Positions 7,873 to 15,044 of a DNA stretch of 22,590 nucleotides are shown piece by piece. Location: the NCBI GenBank assembly GCA_902479095.1, contig CABSNL010000031.1, positions 1 to 22,590 of the forward strand, read 5' to 3'. Position 1 is the first letter of the stretch; each line of letters starts with the position of its first letter. The notes under the pieces are model-generated. The model ran no database searches, was not told the DNA's origin, and saw only the letters and a list, made by a program, of their open reading frames with translations. This DNA is from an uncultured Collinsella sp. (lineage in GTDB: Bacteria; Actinomycetota; Coriobacteriia; Coriobacteriales; Coriobacteriaceae). Made by a program: the position numbers and the translations under genes.

Positions 7873-8898
7873 ATGCGAGAACCCGTGTCCAGTCCGTTTA
7901 CCAGCTTTTTAGCCCAGCACTTTGACCAGATTAACGACTATCTGGCCACGTTCTTTGACGGACAGGCGACCTCTACCGATATCGAGCGCTACCTGTACGC
8001 GCCGCTCTCGGCTTTTACGGCCAACGCCGGCAAGCGCCACCGCCCGCTTATCTGCATGCTCGCCGCAACCGCAGTGGGCGGTAGCTTTGAGAGCGCCCGC
8101 AGTGCCGCGGCAGCCATCGAACATTTCCAGTCGGGCGCGTTGATCCACGACGACATCGCCGACAACGGACAGCTTCGTCGAGGCAAGCCCTGCATGCACC
8201 TTACCGAGGGCACGGGCCTTGCTATCAATTGTGGCGACCTGGCGCTCACCATGGTCACCAAAACGGTTCTCGACGACCCCACGCTGGAGTCCGACGTGAA
8301 GCTGCGCGTGCTCCACGAGCTTACCGAGATGATCGTCCGCACCATCGAGGGTCAAGCGCTCGACCTGGGTTGGGTCCGTGACGGGCGCTTTGATATTTCG
8401 GTTGATGACTACCTGGACATGGCGACGCACAAGACCGCGTTTTACAGCGGAGCCACGCCGCTTGCCACCGGAGCCATTATCGGCGGCGGCAGCGATGAGC
8501 AAATCGAAGCGCTGCGCGCCTTTGGCCTGCACACGGGCCTTGCCTTTCAGATTCAGGACGACCTGCTAAACCTTGTCGGCACTAAGGAAGCCGCCAACAA
8601 GGACTTCCGCACCGACATCACCGAAGGCAAGCGCACGCTTGTCGCCGTACACGCCCTCTCTGATGAGCGCCACCACGACGAGGTCGAGGCGATTCTTTCC
8701 TCGGGCACCGATGATCCCGCGCAGCTCGCACGCGCCGTGGAGATCTTCCAGAAGACCGGCTCCATCGATTACGCCCACACTTACGCGCTCGACCTGACCG
8801 CTAAGGCCAAAGCGGCCATCGAGAACGTTGAGCTTGATCCGCACGCACGCGAGCTGTTCCTCTCCATGGCAGATTTCTTTGTGGAGCGCCTTAACTAA
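7873..8898 (+). CDS. Polyprenyl diphosphate synthase (trans-isoprenyl diphosphate synthase family)
   Basis: This cytosolic prenyltransferase of about 341 residues condenses isopentenyl diphosphate with allylic diphosphates, feeding isoprenoid chains such as quinone side chains. The first aspartate-rich motif is DDIAD (about 93-97) in ALIHDDIADNG. The second is FQIQDD (Asp229-Asp230), followed by the conserved Lys/Asp region of the C-terminal half (GTKEAANKDFRTDITEGKRT). KRHRPL near the N-terminus matches the substrate-binding GK(R)xRP region. Product length cannot be read from sequence. The start is uncertain: the ATG at 7873 has a weak AGAAAG, while ATG 7834 and GTG 7885 are in frame. It stands 113 bases after the PTS-HAD gene and no terminator is seen between them. 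Confidence 0.9.
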   Translation: MREPVSSPFTSFLAQHFDQINDYLATFFDGQATSTDIERYLYAPLSAFTANAGKRHRPLICMLAATAVGGSFESARSAAAAIEHFQSGALIHDDIADNGQLRRGKPCMHLTEGTGLAINCGDLALTMVTKTVLDDPTLESDVKLRVLHELTEMIVRTIEGQALDLGWVRDGRFDISVDDYLDMATHKTAFYSGATPLATGAIIGGGSDEQIEALRAFGLHTGLAFQIQDDLLNLVGTKEAANKDFRTDITEGKRTLVAVHALSDERHHDEVEAILSSGTDDPAQLARAVEIFQKTGSIDYAHTYALDLTAKAKAAIENVELDPHARELFLSMADFFVERLN

Positions 8899-8903
8899 CG
8901 GGG

Positions 8904-8949
8904 GTTATAAAACCTGTCAGCAGCGTATTTAGGCACAACTTGCTACACT
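8904..8949 (+). promoter_or_regulatory. Promoter region with GTTATAAAAC box and extended -10
   Basis: GTTATAAAAC (8904-8913) lies just upstream of where the -35 would be for an extended -10, TGC-TACACT (8941-8949). The -35 itself is poor, which suggests an activator or UP-like role for the box. The predicted start is about 80 bases before the PG-binding gene. Confidence 0.4.
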
Positions 8950-9036
8950 GTTGAGTGCATGTTTATGCATCCCTTTGCGTTGTCTATCCGACAGACGCTC
9001 AAATAGTACGAATGGTACGCCGAAAGGGGTTCGTTC

Positions 9037-9942
9037 ATGGAACCTATTACAACGGGCATGCAAGGAGCAGCCGTCGAGGACGTGCAGTCTCGTCTCCTGC
9101 AGCTCGGCTACACGATTGATGCCGCCGAAGTCACCGACAAGTACTTTGGGGCCACCACTGAGCAGGCCGTCAGCACCTTCAGACTCGACAGCGGCCTTGC
9201 TGCCGGTCATGCCGTCGATATCCCCTGTTGGAGCGCCCTTGTAGACGCTTCGTATAAGCTGGGCGACCGCACCCTCTATCTGCGCATGCCCAATTTCCAT
9301 GGCGCCGATGTGCAGGCCCTGCAGCGCGCTCTCAACGTTTTGGGCTTTGCCTGTGGCGAAGACGACGGCTACTTTGGTCCGCATACCGAGGCCGCCCTGC
9401 AGCAGTTCCAGGAAAATGTCGGCCTGTTTGCCGACGGCATGGCCTTCCAGGACACCTACGCCTACATCAACCGCCTGCACCATGTGTGGGAGGGCAAGCC
9501 CTCGGTCACCGAAGCCGAGTCCCGCATCGGTTTTGCTCGCGCCGCCAACGTGCTCGAGCGCTTCCAGATTGCCGTTATCGGCGAGGACCCCATCGCACGC
9601 AGTGTTGCGTCGCGCATGTGGAATATCGCCACGGCAACGACCGACAACAGCGGCATGATGCTCTGCGACTCCGAGGTCCCAACCGACGTTGACCTGGTGC
9701 TCGAGATCGCAAGCGACGAGCTGCCCGCCGACGCCGCACCGCGCGCCACGATTGCCCTCGCCGAGTGCCACAACCTGGCCCAGCGCATCCGCACTGCCAA
9801 TGTCGCCGCACAGCAGAAGCCGGCACGCATTCGCATTGAGCTCACGGGCATGACGCGCTACAACGGCACCTTCACGGCCAGCGACGCGCAGACACTCGCC
9901 GTACGCCTGCTCGATGGCGTTTGCGATGCCCTCGCAGATTAG
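9037..9942 (+). CDS. Cytoplasmic protein with two peptidoglycan-binding-1 domains and an unrecognised C-terminal domain
   Basis: This 301-residue protein has two tandem PG_binding_1 repeats. The first runs over residues about 5-70 (GAAVEDVQSRLLQLGY ... YFGATTEQAVSTFR). The second runs over about 80-145 (GADVQALQRALNVLGF ... YFGPHTEAALQQFQ). The C-terminal region (about 165-301) is a mixed alpha/beta sequence (ERFQIAVIGED, VDLVLEIASDEL, ARIRIELTG) that I do not recognise. No signal peptide, lipobox or membrane segment is visible, so export by Sec is unlikely. The layout is reminiscent of actinobacterial CwlM, a cytoplasmic regulator of peptidoglycan precursor synthesis with two PG-binding domains before an amidase-fold domain. 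No zinc-ligand pattern is evident here and the relationship is only a hypothesis. AAAGGGG precedes the ATG. Confidence 0.85.
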   Translation: MEPITTGMQGAAVEDVQSRLLQLGYTIDAAEVTDKYFGATTEQAVSTFRLDSGLAAGHAVDIPCWSALVDASYKLGDRTLYLRMPNFHGADVQALQRALNVLGFACGEDDGYFGPHTEAALQQFQENVGLFADGMAFQDTYAYINRLHHVWEGKPSVTEAESRIGFARAANVLERFQIAVIGEDPIARSVASRMWNIATATTDNSGMMLCDSEVPTDVDLVLEIASDELPADAAPRATIALAECHNLAQRIRTANVAAQQKPARIRIELTGMTRYNGTFTASDAQTLAVRLLDGVCDALAD

Positions 9943-9949
9943 GTAAACT
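9921..9949 (+). promoter_or_regulatory. Promoter of tRNA-Gln
   Basis: A -35 TTGCGA (9921-9926) and -10 TAAACT (9944-9949) are separated by 17 bases. They overlap the end of the preceding coding region and lie about 30 bases before the tRNA, so the tRNA is probably transcribed on its own. Confidence 0.55.
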
Positions 9950-9980
9950 AAACGAGTTGCTTTTGGGCAACACCACACAT

Positions 9981-10055
9981 TGGGACGTAGTTCAACGGTA
10001 GAACTCCGGTTTTTGGTGCCGGCTGTTGGGGGTTCGAATCCCTCCGTCCCAGCCA
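9981..10055 (+). tRNA. tRNA-Gln (anticodon TTG), CCA encoded
   Basis: The cloverleaf is complete. Acceptor TGGGACG pairs with CGTCCCA, including the U1-A72 pair typical of glutamine tRNAs. The D-arm is GTTC/GAAC, the anticodon stem CCGGT/GCCGG holds loop TTTTGGT (anticodon TTG), and the T-arm has loop TTCGAAT. The discriminator G (10052) is followed by an encoded CCA (10053-10055). Confidence 0.95.
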
Positions 10056-10064
10056 TTAAAATTG

Positions 10065-10100
10065 AGCGCCCTGAGCCCATAACGGCCCAGGGCGCTTTCT
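10065..10100 (+). terminator. Rho-independent terminator of tRNA-Gln
   Basis: AGCGCCCTGAGCC (10065-10077) pairs with GGCCCAGGGCGCT (10084-10096), with one mismatch and a 6-base loop, followed by TTTCTTG. It begins 10 bases after the tRNA CCA. Confidence 0.8.
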
Positions 10101-10284
10101 TGTGGGCAAGCGGAGGGATTCGAACCCGCAAGGGTGCGAAGCCGAGGAAACGCGAAGGCGCCCCAAGCCCATTAGGACCAAGAGCGCCTAACATCAAGAA
10201 AATATCAGCCCAGTTCCGAAAAGCGAACCGCATGCAACAACCAGGTAACCACAGGCCCCGGGAGAGCGGGGACACCGGCTTAGG

Positions 10285-10321
10285 TTTATCGCGAGTTCCG
10301 CACGAACAGGAGGCCACTTAA
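10285..10321 (+). repeat. Truncated copy (copy A) of the structured dispersed repeat
   Basis: These 37 bases are identical to 15428-15464 in copy B. They stop in the loop of the central hairpin (after TTAA), so the right half is missing. The preceding GC-rich stretch resembles the arm of copy C, so the left arm is also recognisable. Confidence 0.8.
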
Positions 10322-10343
10322 CCTCGATGTTTTGGACGTGACA

Positions 10344-10449
10344 GCGAGAGGGGCCCTGGTATGGCAAGGTGACGTGAAACAAGGCGGCGCTGACCTTCTG
10401 GTCGCGCCGCCGAAGTTGAACGTCAGATTGCCGTGCCAGGGCCCCTCGC
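10344..10449. repeat. Nested palindrome of about 100 bases
   Basis: Successive paired blocks are GAGGGGCCCTGG/CCAGGGCCCCTC (10348-10359 with 10436-10447), GGCAA/TTGCC (10363-10367, 10428-10432), TGACGT/ACGTCA (10370-10375, 10420-10425), GGCGGCGC/GCGCCGCC (10383-10390, 10404-10411) and GACC/GGTC around a TTCT loop. All are collinear in one fold. No T-tract follows on either strand. It could be a palindromic mobile repeat or a structured RNA. Confidence 0.8.
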
Positions 10450-10462
10450 AGCGTCAAGAAGA

Positions 10463-10484
10463 CCGCCGTTCGGTAGAACGGCGG
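10463..10484 (-). terminator. Terminator of the JetD-like gene
   Basis: CCGCCGTTC and GAACGGCGG form a 9-bp stem with a 4-base loop, starting two bases after the TAG stop on the minus strand. It is followed by TCTTCTTG. Confidence 0.7.
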
Positions 10485-10486
10485 AG

Positions 10487-12661
10487 CTAATTGTTCAGCA
10501 TGCGGTCGAAGCTTCCCGAGTCGCCATCCCGATAGTCTGCGGTCATCAGAATCTCCTGCGGAATGCGCCCACCTTCACGTAGCACGTTGCGAAACTGTAC
10601 GCGCGTAACCATGGGCAGATCCTTGATCGTCGCTGCCAGGTTCTGCGGCACACCCTGGTTGGCAGCCGCGGGTTCGCACTCTCCGCCGGCCTTCACGCGA
10701 CGCTTATGCTCGGCGAGCATAGCGCGATACATGCCGGCATGCAGGCGAATCTCAACCACATTGGCATTGCGAGTCTGCTCGACGATGCGCGCGCCCTCGC
10801 GATCGATATCGCCCACGTAGTAGACGTAGTTAAAGCGATAGCCAATCTCGGCCAGATAATCGTCCAGGGCATGCGAGACGCTCGCCTTGCATCCGCCGCC
10901 AAAAATCACGCCGCCCACCTTGATGCCAAAGAGCTTGGCGTGCTTGCGGCCACGCAGCAGCTTGACGATCTCGTCGTAAGTGTCCAGGTTCTCGACCATA
11001 ATGAACGGCTTGTCGGCTCCCAGCGTAAAGAAGCCCGTAAAGTGCACGGGGCGATTGGGGGCGACCTTGATCGCCTGCATGCTGATGCCCTTTTCGGTCA
11101 TACGCCTGATCAAGCGCTCACCGTGCTTGCCGTCAAAAGCCTTCTCGTCGTTAAAGATCTGGTAGGCACGCTGGCGGCGCGAGGCAACCGGCGTATCGGC
11201 ACCTCGGTTCTGTTCGATCCAAGCCTGGATGATTGCGATTTCCTCGGCAATCTTGCGGTTGGACATCTCGTTATGCTGAGTGCGCTGCGGAGCCTTTTTG
11301 CCGTCCTTGCCCTCGACCTTTACGATCTGTGTCTGCTGCTCCTTGATCTTAGAGAGCGCCGTAGGCGTAGGGACAACCTTGAGCAGCTGCCTGCCTAAAA
11401 CGCGGGCAAGGGCAAACGTCGAGACCTCGCCGTGGACGGACGACTTGGGCTGCTGGGCAGCAGTATCTGCTGCGGCAGACTCCGGCTTCTTCTGAGACTT
11501 GCGCTTAGAATCGCCTTGGGAATTGCGCTCGTGCTTCGGCATAGACGCCTGCTTCTGCGGACGAACGGACTTGCTCTCCTTCGCCGGCTGGCGCTTAGGC
11601 TGCCCCGAAGAAACCTCGGCCTTCGCATCCTCGTTCTGCGGCGTGGTCTTCTCGGTTGCAGTCTCGGCATGGGAACTGCGGCCCCCACGATGGCGACGGC
11701 GGCGAGGCTTGCTCGACGCGCCCTGCTCCGTCCGCCCATCAGTAGGCTGCTGGCCCTTGGCCTCGGCATCAACCTCAAGCTGCGGCTCAACAGGCTTCTG
11801 CTCGCGAGCCGCCGGCTCAACGGCCTTTTCGTCCTGGGTGGTCGAAACCGACTCGCCCTTCTCCTGACGCTTTACGGGATACGCGCGTCCCGCAAAACCG
11901 CGACCAGGACGACACGAACCCGGGGCCTTCTTGGCAGACTCCTCAACATCGTTTGCAACCTCAGAAGACTCTTCAACCTCACGCGCGGCATCCTGCTGTG
12001 CAGCCTTAAAGTGAGCACCGCGACGGCGCTTGGGCTCTTGGGCCTCCACGGGCTTTTGATCCTTCGTGGGCTTCTGCGACTCGGCAGCAACCTCGGTCTC
12101 AACAGCCTCGGCATCCATCTCGCGCTTTCGAGCAACGGCGCGACGGAAGCGCTCCTGCTGGGCGCGGCGCTGTGCATCGCGCTTGCCACCCCCGCCAAAA
12201 CCGCCGCGTCCTGCCTTGGCCGTAAAGGCACGCACGACGTTCTCATCGAGCAACTCATCGGTATCGACATGCCCACGCGGAGCAACTTCTTCCACAGCAG
12301 GCACGTCAGCGAAATCCTCGACGACAAAATCTTCGACGGACTCGGCAGGCTGCTCCTGGACATCGCGGATCTCGGCATTGATGGTATAGAACGCCGGGCG
12401 CCCGTTAATGCCGCTACCCTCGATCTTGGTCACGATATTTGCCGCGATAAGCTCATCGCGCATCGCCTTGGTGTCGCACTCTTTATCGACGGAGCGGAAA
12501 ATCTGCGCCAGCGCACTCGACTTAATCTTGAGCGCCTTGCGGCAAAGCAGGTCGTAGGCAACCAGCTTGGCACGCTCAGCAGAAAGCGACGTCTGGCTGC
12601 TCAGGCGCTCAGCCAAAGCATCGACATTTTGTTGGTTATCGGAATATACCGTCTTGGCCAC
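10487..12661 (-). CDS. JetD-like (DUF2220) Toprim-domain protein with winged-helix-like N-terminus and disordered linker
   Basis: This 724-residue protein has three parts. Residues 1-95 look like a winged helix (helices, then IVTKIEGSGINGRPAFYTIN as the wing). Residues about 100-410 are low-complexity, rich in Lys, Glu, Gln, Ala and Arg, with basic Arg/Gly patches such as RRRRHRGGR and GRGGFGGGG. Residues about 411-724 resemble the Wadjet JetD C-terminal region: RQRAYQIFNDEKAF, then a Toprim fold with acidic Glu557 in MVENLDTY, glycine turn GVIFGGGCKAS and the DxD pair Asp618/Asp620 in YVGDIDREG. JetD is the topoisomerase-VI-like nuclease of the Wadjet anti-plasmid system. No JetA, JetB or JetC gene is in this window. 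The start is taken at GTG 12661, just after AAAGGGG; longer in-frame starts lack an SD. Cellular role unknown. Confidence 0.8.
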   Translation of the reverse strand: MAKTVYSDNQQNVDALAERLSSQTSLSAERAKLVAYDLLCRKALKIKSSALAQIFRSVDKECDTKAMRDELIAANIVTKIEGSGINGRPAFYTINAEIRDVQEQPAESVEDFVVEDFADVPAVEEVAPRGHVDTDELLDENVVRAFTAKAGRGGFGGGGKRDAQRRAQQERFRRAVARKREMDAEAVETEVAAESQKPTKDQKPVEAQEPKRRRGAHFKAAQQDAAREVEESSEVANDVEESAKKAPGSCRPGRGFAGRAYPVKRQEKGESVSTTQDEKAVEPAAREQKPVEPQLEVDAEAKGQQPTDGRTEQGASSKPRRRRHRGGRSSHAETATEKTTPQNEDAKAEVSSGQPKRQPAKESKSVRPQKQASMPKHERNSQGDSKRKSQKKPESAAADTAAQQPKSSVHGEVSTFALARVLGRQLLKVVPTPTALSKIKEQQTQIVKVEGKDGKKAPQRTQHNEMSNRKIAEEIAIIQAWIEQNRGADTPVASRRQRAYQIFNDEKAFDGKHGERLIRRMTEKGISMQAIKVAPNRPVHFTGFFTLGADKPFIMVENLDTYDEIVKLLRGRKHAKLFGIKVGGVIFGGGCKASVSHALDDYLAEIGYRFNYVYYVGDIDREGARIVEQTRNANVVEIRLHAGMYRAMLAEHKRRVKAGGECEPAAANQGVPQNLAATIKDLPMVTRVQFRNVLREGGRIPQEILMTADYRDGDSGSFDRMLNN

Positions 12662-12764
12662 GGGGCCCCTTTCATATGCACACATATACGCCCATATGGT
12701 ACAACGCGCGAGCCTATCCACGCAAAACATCTGCGAGAACGCCCTTACATCACCCGTTCTCGCA

Positions 12765-12805
12765 AGAAAAAAGACCGAGTCCGCTTGATTGCGGACCCGG
12801 TCTTT
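12765..12805 (-). terminator. Terminator of the cstA-family gene
   Basis: On the minus strand AAAGACCGGGTCCGC pairs with GCGGACTCGGTCTTT (15 bp, one G-U) around a 6-base loop. The last stem T's continue into a TTTTTTCTTG tail. It starts 40 bases after the transporter stop. Confidence 0.88.
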
Positions 12806-12844
12806 CCGAGTCATATGGATGAGAGATTCAACCCGTCCGACCGA

Positions 12845-14734
12845 CTAGGCCTTGGCGGCCTCGGCGTCAGCGGGAGCCTCGGCGGCAGCGGCGCGACCGT
12901 ACTCGGCCTTGCCCATCTCGGACCACTCGGGCTCCTCATCAGGCATGGAGCCAGCCTCCTTGCCGAAGAACTCCTTGAGGCAGTTGACGGCGACGATGAG
13001 GCCCAGGACCATCAGCAGGACGGCAAAGACGAGCTGCAGGCCCTTGGTGGCGGCGACGGAAACGGCGGCCGTGGTGGCGGTAGCCGGGATGGTGCCGAAG
13101 AAGCCGTAGGCCTGGACGGCGGTCATGCAGCCCATGGCGCTCTGGACCAGCGAGGTGAAGGTGCAGCAGAGCAGGAAGACGACGGGCACGTAGAGCATCC
13201 AGCCCTTGCGGCCGGTGCACTTGCAGAACACGGCGAGGGTGATCATGGTCATGCCGCCGAGCAGCTGGTTGGAAGCACCAAAGAGCGGCCAGATGTTGGC
13301 ATAGCCACCAAAAGCGAGGGCGAGACCAGGAAGCAGGGTGACGACCGTGGCGAACCAGGGGTTGCCGAGGACCTTCATGTAGCCGGCCTTGGACTCGATG
13401 GCCAGGGCATCGTTGGTCTGGGCAAAGAACTCGGAGAACGAGGTGCGGGCGATGCGGGCGACGGCGTCGAGCGAGGTCAGAGCCAGAGCGGAGACGTTCA
13501 TGGTCATGAAGACGGTAGCGAGCGTGCCGTCAACACCGAAGGCCTGCATACCGCGGGAGATGCCGGCGGCGAAGATCTGGAACGGGGTGGAAGCGACACC
13601 GGCGTTGAGAGCGCCAGTACCGGCGGTGTTCATATCGGAGAACATGATGCCGGCGACGATGATGGCAAGGATGCCGACGAAGGACTCGACGATCATGGCG
13701 CCGTAACCGACCTTGACGGCGTCCTGCTCCTTCTCGACCTGCTTAGAAGAGGTGCCCGAAGATACGAGGCTGTGGAAACCGGAGAGAGCACCGCAAGCGA
13801 CGGAGACGAACAGGACCGGGAACATCATGCCGGAGGCAGTGGAGAAGCCGGTGAAGACCGGAGCGGTGATAGTGGCCTGACCGTTGACGCCCAGGACGAC
13901 GATGCCGAGGACAGCGCAGACGATCATGACGATCATCATGATGGAAGTGAGGTAGTCACGCGGGGTCTTGAGCATCTGGATGGGCATAGCGCCAGCGAAG
14001 ACCAGGTAGACCATGACGACGGCGAACCACTGGAACTTATCCAGGCAGACCGGGAACTGCATACCGACGGCGAACATGAGAACCATGAGGACCACGCCGG
14101 TGACGAACTCGGCAGCACCGGTGAGGTTGAACTTCTTCTGGGCCCAACCAAAGGCGATAGCGACGAAGGTGAACAGGATGGAGATGGTACCAGCGCAGCC
14201 GGCGGCATAGGACTTGGTGAAGTCGATGGCACCGGTAGCAGCACCAGAAGCGTCAACAGCCGGGGTAAACATGAACGTCTTGCAGACCATGTCGGTGAAA
14301 GCGGCGATGACGATGATGCAGAACAGCCAGCAGAACAGCAGGAACAGGCGACGGCCGGTCTTGCCGATGTACTTCTCGATGAGCTGAGCGAGCGACTTGC
14401 CGTTGTTCTTCATCGAGGCGTACAGGGCACCAAAGTCGTGGACGGCACCAAAGAAGATGCCGCCGACGAGGACCCAGAGCACGACGGGCAGCCAGCCAAA
14501 GGCCATGGCGACGATCGTACCCGTGACAGGGCCAGCACCGCAGATCGAGCTGAACTGGTGCGAGAACGCGGTGAAGGCGGAGACGGGCGAGAAGCTGTTG
14601 CCGTCCTTCATGCGCTTGGCCGGCGTGAGGGCATCCTTGTCAACGCCCCACTTGTTGGCCAGCCAGCGGCCATAGCCCAGATAGCCGCAGGCGAGCACCG
14701 CCGCGGCCACAACCATGAGCAAAACTCCGTTCAT
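12845..14734 (-). CDS. cstA: CstA-family carbon starvation transporter
   Basis: This 629-residue polytopic membrane protein has roughly 16 or more hydrophobic segments. It matches CstA/BtsT from the N-terminal LGYGRWLANKWGVD and FSHQFSSICGAGPVTGT through GALSGFHSLVSSGTSSKQ to IWPLFGASNQLLGG. E. coli members take up pyruvate or are implicated in peptide use under carbon starvation; they are about 700 residues, so this is a shorter form. The C-terminus ends in an Ala/Glu-rich cytoplasmic tail after the last helix. GGAGGAAATGTA precedes the ATG. The gene appears monocistronic: a terminator follows it, and upstream is a 230-base leader with its own terminator and a possible leader peptide. The substrate is unproven; Ile/Val codons in the putative leader peptide hint at an amino-acid or peptide signal. 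Confidence 0.95.
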   Translation of the reverse strand: MNGVLLMVVAAAVLACGYLGYGRWLANKWGVDKDALTPAKRMKDGNSFSPVSAFTAFSHQFSSICGAGPVTGTIVAMAFGWLPVVLWVLVGGIFFGAVHDFGALYASMKNNGKSLAQLIEKYIGKTGRRLFLLFCWLFCIIVIAAFTDMVCKTFMFTPAVDASGAATGAIDFTKSYAAGCAGTISILFTFVAIAFGWAQKKFNLTGAAEFVTGVVLMVLMFAVGMQFPVCLDKFQWFAVVMVYLVFAGAMPIQMLKTPRDYLTSIMMIVMIVCAVLGIVVLGVNGQATITAPVFTGFSTASGMMFPVLFVSVACGALSGFHSLVSSGTSSKQVEKEQDAVKVGYGAMIVESFVGILAIIVAGIMFSDMNTAGTGALNAGVASTPFQIFAAGISRGMQAFGVDGTLATVFMTMNVSALALTSLDAVARIARTSFSEFFAQTNDALAIESKAGYMKVLGNPWFATVVTLLPGLALAFGGYANIWPLFGASNQLLGGMTMITLAVFCKCTGRKGWMLYVPVVFLLCCTFTSLVQSAMGCMTAVQAYGFFGTIPATATTAAVSVAATKGLQLVFAVLLMVLGLIVAVNCLKEFFGKEAGSMPDEEPEWSEMGKAEYGRAAAAEAPADAEAAKA

Positions 14735-14769
14735 TACATTTCCTCCTCTAAAAAGAACTTCCTAGACAT

Positions 14770-14808
14770 AAAAAATGAGGGCCGTCGGTTGCGCTCGACG
14801 GCCCTCAT
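14770..14808 (-). terminator. Leader terminator (attenuator) upstream of cstA
   Basis: On the minus strand ATGAGGGCCGTCG pairs with CGACGGCCCTCAT (13 bp, 8-base loop), followed by TTTTTTATG. It lies 36 bases before the cstA start and downstream of its promoter, so it must be bypassed for expression. Confidence 0.85.
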
Positions 14809-14811
14809 CTT

Positions 14812-14897
14812 CATCAGCCGCCCGTTATCGTACGGGCTAGCTGTATGTGCTAACCCGCATCAGATAATTACTACGCTGATAATGTTTAGCTGATGCG
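14812..14897 (-). promoter_or_regulatory. Competing leader stems (antiterminator/terminator switch candidate)
   Basis: In the minus-strand RNA, CGCATCAG (14890-14897) can pair with CTGATGCG (14856-14863), or its CATCAGC part with GCTGATG (14812-14818), next to the terminator. The hairpin CGGGTTAGC/GCTAGCCCG (14833-14857) shares bases with the first stem and with CCCGT/ACGGG (14821-14836). The alternatives are mutually exclusive, as in attenuators. Confidence 0.55.
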
Positions 14898-14904
14898 TGA
14901 ACAT
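14860..14904 (-). CDS. Putative leader peptide MFTHQLNIISVVII
   Basis: This is a 14-codon frame in the cstA leader, with an AGAGGA SD about 10 bases upstream of ATG 14904. An alternative start at 14928 gives 22 residues. Six of its last seven residues are Ile or Val (IISVVII). The coding region contains one arm of the first leader stem and its TGA lies in the other, so a stalled ribosome would change the fold. This is typical of branched-chain amino-acid leader peptides. No homologue is known to me and translation is unproven. Confidence 0.45.
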   Translation of the reverse strand: MFTHQLNIISVVII

Positions 14905-14975
14905 GTCTAAGAAATCCTCTTCAATCATGATGCGAACGATCCGTGCGTGTTCACATCCCCCAGTGGTTGAAAAGG

Positions 14976-15004
14976 AGTATGAAACTTTAGTTACCTAAAG
15001 TCAA
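14976..15004 (-). promoter_or_regulatory. cstA promoter with palindromic operator in the spacer
   Basis: The -35 is TTGACT (14999-15004) and the -10 CATACT (14976-14981), 17 bases apart. The spacer and -35 edge contain ACTTTAG-TTAC-CTAAAGT (14984-15001), a perfect 7-bp dyad, placed to exclude RNA polymerase when bound. The predicted start is near 14968, giving a leader of about 230 bases. Confidence 0.55.
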
Positions 15005-15044
15005 CGCAAATTTGTAATGAATTTTCAACTTTTTTGGATTTCTC

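Larger units (their letters stand above)
10056..10486. other. 430-base non-coding, repeat-rich intergenic region
   Basis: No credible gene is present; the open frames across it translate structured repeats. From left to right it holds the tRNA terminator, a 17-base inverted copy of the tRNA-Gln T-arm (10111-10127), the left half of a dispersed repeat (identical part 10285-10321), a nested palindrome (10344-10449) and the terminator of the Toprim gene. Confidence 0.7.

Noticed and set aside
10101..10200. Functional second tRNA on the minus strand
   Set aside because: Only a T-arm-like segment is present; no D-arm, anticodon arm or matching 5' acceptor strand could be found.
8929..10317. Minus-strand open frame of 462 codons across the PG-binding gene and the tRNA
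   Set aside because: It reads through tRNA-Gln, its terminator and a repeat, all of which are well supported on the plus strand.
10487..12661. Complete Wadjet defence operon
   Set aside because: Only a JetD-like protein is seen; the neighbours are cstA, a tRNA and repeats, with no SMC-like JetC or JetA/JetB genes in the window.
11432..14893. Plus-strand open frame of 1153 codons
   Set aside because: It runs antisense across the Toprim gene and cstA. Its composition is low-complexity, with long Leu/Arg then Asp/Glu/Gly/His runs, no recognisable domain and no SD, as expected from a GC-rich shadow frame.
14735..14968. T-box riboswitch in front of cstA
   Set aside because: No AGGGTGGNACCGCG-type T-box sequence is present; the features fit a leader-peptide attenuator better.
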